Shown here piece after piece: positions 61,135 through 64,000 of a DNA stretch of 64,000 bases. The DNA comes from Desulfobulbus alkaliphilus (GTDB lineage Bacteria; Desulfobacterota; Desulfobulbia; Desulfobulbales; Desulfobulbaceae), in the NCBI RefSeq assembly GCF_016918545.1, contig NZ_JAFFQC010000008.1:1-64000 (forward strand), in the 5' to 3' direction. The notes below the pieces were generated by a model that was not told where the DNA came from, made no database searches, and saw only the letters and a program-made list of their open reading frames with translations. Positions within the stretch are counted from its first letter, which is position 1. Each line of letters starts with the position of its first letter. A program made the translations under genes and the position numbers.

Positions 61135-62724
61135 GTGAGCAGTCAACGACGCAAGGAAATAGAGAAACGCAGAACCTTCGGTATTATCAGTCATCCCGAT
61201 GCCGGCAAAACCACCCTGACCGAAAAACTGCTGCTTTTCGGAGGGGCGATCAAATTGGCCGGGGCGGTCAAATCGCGGAAAACAGCGGTGCATGCCACCA
61301 GTGACTGGATGGCGATCGAAAAAGAACGCGGTATTTCGGTGACCACCTCGGTGATGAAATTCAATTACCGGGACTACGAGATCAATCTCCTCGACACCCC
61401 GGGACACCAGGACTTCTCGGAAGACACCTATCGGGTGCTTACCGCGGTGGACTCGGCCCTGATGGTCATTGACAGCGCCAAGGGCGTCGAGACCCAGACC
61501 ACCAAACTGATGGAAGTCTGTCGGATGCGCAACACTCCGATTATCACCTTCATCAACAAACTGGACCGCGATGGACTCGAGCCCCTGGACATTCTCGCCG
61601 ACATCGAGGACAAACTACAGATCGAATGCGCACCGCTCTCCTGGCCCATCGGTATGGGCAAGGGATTCAAGGGGGTCTACGATCTGCACCGGCGGCAGAT
61701 TACCCTGTTCACCCCCAGTCAGGCCACCCGGCCCGAAGACTCCATCGTGGTCAAAGACCTCAATGATCCCAAACTGGAGCAACTGCTCGGTGCCTATGCC
61801 GCCGATAAGCTCCGTGAGGATATCGACCTCCTCGAAGGGGCCGCCAATCCGTTTGCCTACGAGTATTATCTCAAGGCGGGTCAGACACCGGTTTTTTTCG
61901 GCAGCGCCATCAACAACTTCGGGGTCCAGGAAATGCTCGATGCCTTTGTCGAACTCTCCCCTGCTCCAGGCCCGAGAGCGACCCTGACCCGGATGGTCCA
62001 CCCCGAGGAAGAAGCCTTCAGTGGTTTCACTTTTAAAATCCAGGCCAATATGGACCCGGCCCACCGCGACCGGATCGCCTTTTTCCGCATTTGTTCCGGA
62101 ACCTTCACCCGCGGCATGAAGGTGATGCACCATCGCCTGGGCAAGGAAATCAACCTCAGCAACGCCACGGTCTTCATGGCCCAGAGCCGTGCCCATGTCG
62201 ACGAGGCCTATCCCGGGGATATTATCGGCATTCACAATCACGGGACCATCAAGATCGGCGATACCTTCACCGACAAGGAAGAACTCAAATTTACCGGTAT
62301 TCCCAATTTTGCCCCGGAACATTTCCGACGGGTGGTCCTGCGCAATCCCCTGAAAATGAAACAACTGCAAAAGGGCCTGCTGCAGATGGCCGAGGAAGGT
62401 GCGATCCAGGTATTTCGGCCGATTGTCGGTAACGAGTATATCCTCGGGGCCGTGGGTGTCCTCCAGTTCGAGGTCACCATGACCCGGCTCAAAGATGAGT
62501 ACGGGGTCGATGCCGCCTATGAGCCGCTCAATTATTCACTGGCCCGCTGGGTGAGCAGCGACAACAAGCAACAGTTGCGGGAATTCGAGAAAAAATACCA
62601 GTTCAACCTGGCCCTGGACGCCGAAGGCCATCTCTCCTACCTGGCTGAAGGCAGCTGGCGACTGGCCCACACCCAGGAACTCTTTCCCGAGATCGTGTTC
62701 CATACAACCAGAGAGTCGGTGTGA
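61135..62724 (+). CDS. prfC: Peptide chain release factor 3
   Basis: 529 residues, the usual length, starting with GTG. The GTPase has G1 [11 protein letters not shown]2 region [14 protein letters not shown]3 [15 protein letters not shown]4 NKLDRDG and an RF3-specific [14 protein letters not shown] segment. Domain II and III motifs ([28 protein letters not shown]-type [18 protein letters not shown]) follow. RF3 removes RF1/RF2 from the ribosome after termination by GTP hydrolysis. Confidence 0.97.
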   Translation: MSSQRRKEIEKRRTFGIISHPDAGKTTLTEKLLLFGGAIKLAGAVKSRKTAVHATSDWMAIEKERGISVTTSVMKFNYRDYEINLLDTPGHQDFSEDTYRVLTAVDSALMVIDSAKGVETQTTKLMEVCRMRNTPIITFINKLDRDGLEPLDILADIEDKLQIECAPLSWPIGMGKGFKGVYDLHRRQITLFTPSQATRPEDSIVVKDLNDPKLEQLLGAYAADKLREDIDLLEGAANPFAYEYYLKAGQTPVFFGSAINNFGVQEMLDAFVELSPAPGPRATLTRMVHPEEEAFSGFTFKIQANMDPAHRDRIAFFRICSGTFTRGMKVMHHRLGKEINLSNATVFMAQSRAHVDEAYPGDIIGIHNHGTIKIGDTFTDKEELKFTGIPNFAPEHFRRVVLRNPLKMKQLQKGLLQMAEEGAIQVFRPIVGNEYILGAVGVLQFEVTMTRLKDEYGVDAAYEPLNYSLARWVSSDNKQQLREFEKKYQFNLALDAEGHLSYLAEGSWRLAHTQELFPEIVFHTTRESV

Positions 62725-62779
62725 CCAATCCGGGACCGCGGCGGCCCGAGGTATTGCCCAGATTTCCGCGCGCAGGGCA

Positions 62780-64000
62780 ATGCTGCTGATTGCTCCCCCC
62801 GTGGCCAAACCGGATGCACCGCCCGCCGGAATCGCCCTGCTTGCCGGCAGCCTGCGCCACCATGGAGTTCCCTGCACCCTGCTGGACGCCAACCTGGAAG
62901 GATTACTCTTCCTCCTCGACCAGGCGGAAAACCCGGGCGACACCTGGTCGAGCCGGGCTTTGCGCCATCGCCACGCCCATCTCGTCGCCCTGCGCAGCCT
63001 CACCCTCTACCGGAACAGGGATCGATACCAACGAGCGGTCCGCGATATCAACCGGGTTTTGGCATCAGCGGTCCATTCACGCCCTGAACTCAGCATCAGC
63101 CTTGCCAACTATCAGGACTCCAGCGCCGATCCTCTCAACAGTCGCGATCTGCTCAGGGAAGCCGAACAATTCGAGCGCAGCATCTATACCCCCTGGTTTC
63201 GTGCGCGGCTTCCTGATCTGCTGGCAAGCGAAAATCACCGACTGATCGGCATCTCGCTCTCCTTTCTCAGCCAGGCGCTCCCCACCTTCGCCCTGTTGGG
63301 ATACCTCAGGAGCACCTTTCCCCATCTGATCCTGGTCCTTGGCGGCGGTCTCATAACCTCGTGGATGAACAGCCGGGACTGGAACGATCCCTTTGCCGGC
63401 CTGGTTGATCACTGCATCGCCGGCCCTGGAGAAAACCCACTGCTGAGACTGTTCGGCATCGACAATGCCTGCGAAGACCCGGTGCCAGATTATGCGGATC
63501 TGCCGCTGACTGACTACCTCGCCCCCGGGCCGATTCTGCCCTACGCAGCCTCGCAGGGCTGTTACTGGAACCGCTGCTCCTTCTGTCCGGAGGCCGCCGA
63601 GCAGAATCGCTACCGGCCGATACGCCCCTCAACAGCCCTGACCCATCTGCGCCAACTTTGCGAGCAGATGCAACCAATGCTGATCCATCTCCTGGACAAC
63701 GCCCTCAGTCCGACCCTGTTGCAGACCCTGGGCGAGCATCCACCGGGTGCGCCCTGGTACGGCTTTGCCCGGGTCAATGAGCAGCTGGCCGACCCGGACT
63801 ACTGCCGGACCTTGCGGTTGTCCGGCTGTGCCCTGCTCAAACTCGGTCTGGAATCAGGCAGCCAGCACGTCCTTGATGCCATGAACAAAGGCATTCAGCT
63901 GGACCTGGTGATCAGGGTCCTTGATACCCTCCACCAGGCCGGCATCGCCACCTATGTCTACCTGCTCTTCGGCACCCCGTCGGAGTCAATTGACGAGGCC
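62780..64000 (+). CDS. B12-binding/radical SAM protein, 3' end beyond the window
   Basis: 407 codons are visible, still open at the window end. The N-terminal ~190 residues look like a cobalamin-binding Rossmann domain (LLIAPPVAKPDAPPAGIALL, DLLASENHRLIGISLSFL, LILVLGGGLITSW). The radical SAM cluster motif follows at GCYWNRCSFCPE; the spacing is CX4CX2C rather than CX3CX2C. Then come IHLLDNALSP, LLKLGLESGSQHVLDAM and a TYVYLLFGTPSES segment typical of the family. The ATG at 62780 is the most upstream sensible start, though no strong ribosome site is present. The reaction cannot be predicted. Confidence 0.8.
   Translation, partial: MLLIAPPVAKPDAPPAGIALLAGSLRHHGVPCTLLDANLEGLLFLLDQAENPGDTWSSRALRHRHAHLVALRSLTLYRNRDRYQRAVRDINRVLASAVHSRPELSISLANYQDSSADPLNSRDLLREAEQFERSIYTPWFRARLPDLLASENHRLIGISLSFLSQALPTFALLGYLRSTFPHLILVLGGGLITSWMNSRDWNDPFAGLVDHCIAGPGENPLLRLFGIDNACEDPVPDYADLPLTDYLAPGPILPYAASQGCYWNRCSFCPEAAEQNRYRPIRPSTALTHLRQLCEQMQPMLIHLLDNALSPTLLQTLGEHPPGAPWYGFARVNEQLADPDYCRTLRLSGCALLKLGLESGSQHVLDAMNKGIQLDLVIRVLDTLHQAGIATYVYLLFGTPSESIDEA

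Overview
The window is a GC-rich stretch of a bacterial chromosome. The gene set (two type IV pilus-like assembly loci, an OFA-type MFS carrier, a PflX-like radical SAM protein, an FHA-type enhancer-binding protein with a -24/-12 promoter, a gap-rimI-pgk-tpiA-secG block) suggests a Desulfobulbales-like member of Desulfobacterota. That is an inference from gene content; no rRNA is present to confirm it.

Region 1 (1-18345) is a complete type IV filament machine: a PilM/PilN-like fusion, PilO, PilP, secretin, PilT, PilB/GspE, PilC/GspF, a parvulin-like lipoprotein, a GspG-like protein and prepilin peptidase. It also has three unusually large pseudopilin-like proteins, two of them clear paralogues that bracket the locus on opposite strands. 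The gaps hold REP-like palindromes and short tandem arrays.

Region 2 (19600-29160) is housekeeping: tRNA-Leu(GAG), secG, tpiA, pgk, rimI, gap, sfsA, queC, pyrC, pyrB, lepB.

Region 3 (29479-36974) is a second pilus operon, pilMNOP. PilQ appears split into an AMIN-STN-TPR protein and a separate secretin lipoprotein. A second lipoprotein and a strong terminator follow.

Region 4 (37470-53169) is the most unusual part. After a UspA protein and a SulP-like carrier comes an FHA-GAF-AAA+-Fis regulator, then a well-formed sigma-54 promoter. The promoter faces a run of ten genes: two secreted proteins of 36-39-residue Asn/Gly/Ala-rich repeats, a small secreted protein, a CsgG-like pore lipoprotein with a peptidoglycan-binding extension, a small membrane protein, a VWA protein, a double-FHA ABC-2 transporter, a Ser/Thr kinase, a lipoprotein and a PP2C phosphatase. 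I read this as a curli-like secreted-fibre system under phospho-signalling control.

Region 5 (53421-64000) is mixed: OFA-type MFS carrier, flavin-binding-type protein, DMT exporter, PflX-like radical SAM protein, class I aminotransferase, YqiA-like hydrolase, prfC, and a B12/radical SAM protein cut by the window end.

Ten copies of one intergenic repeat, mostly 116-255 bp, are scattered from 18.6 to 58.8 kb. They have 13-bp inverted ends, and several are flanked by 5-bp direct duplications, so they look like a MITE family. Two copies sit exactly in the stop codon of a gene, and five cluster around the uspA and curli-like loci.
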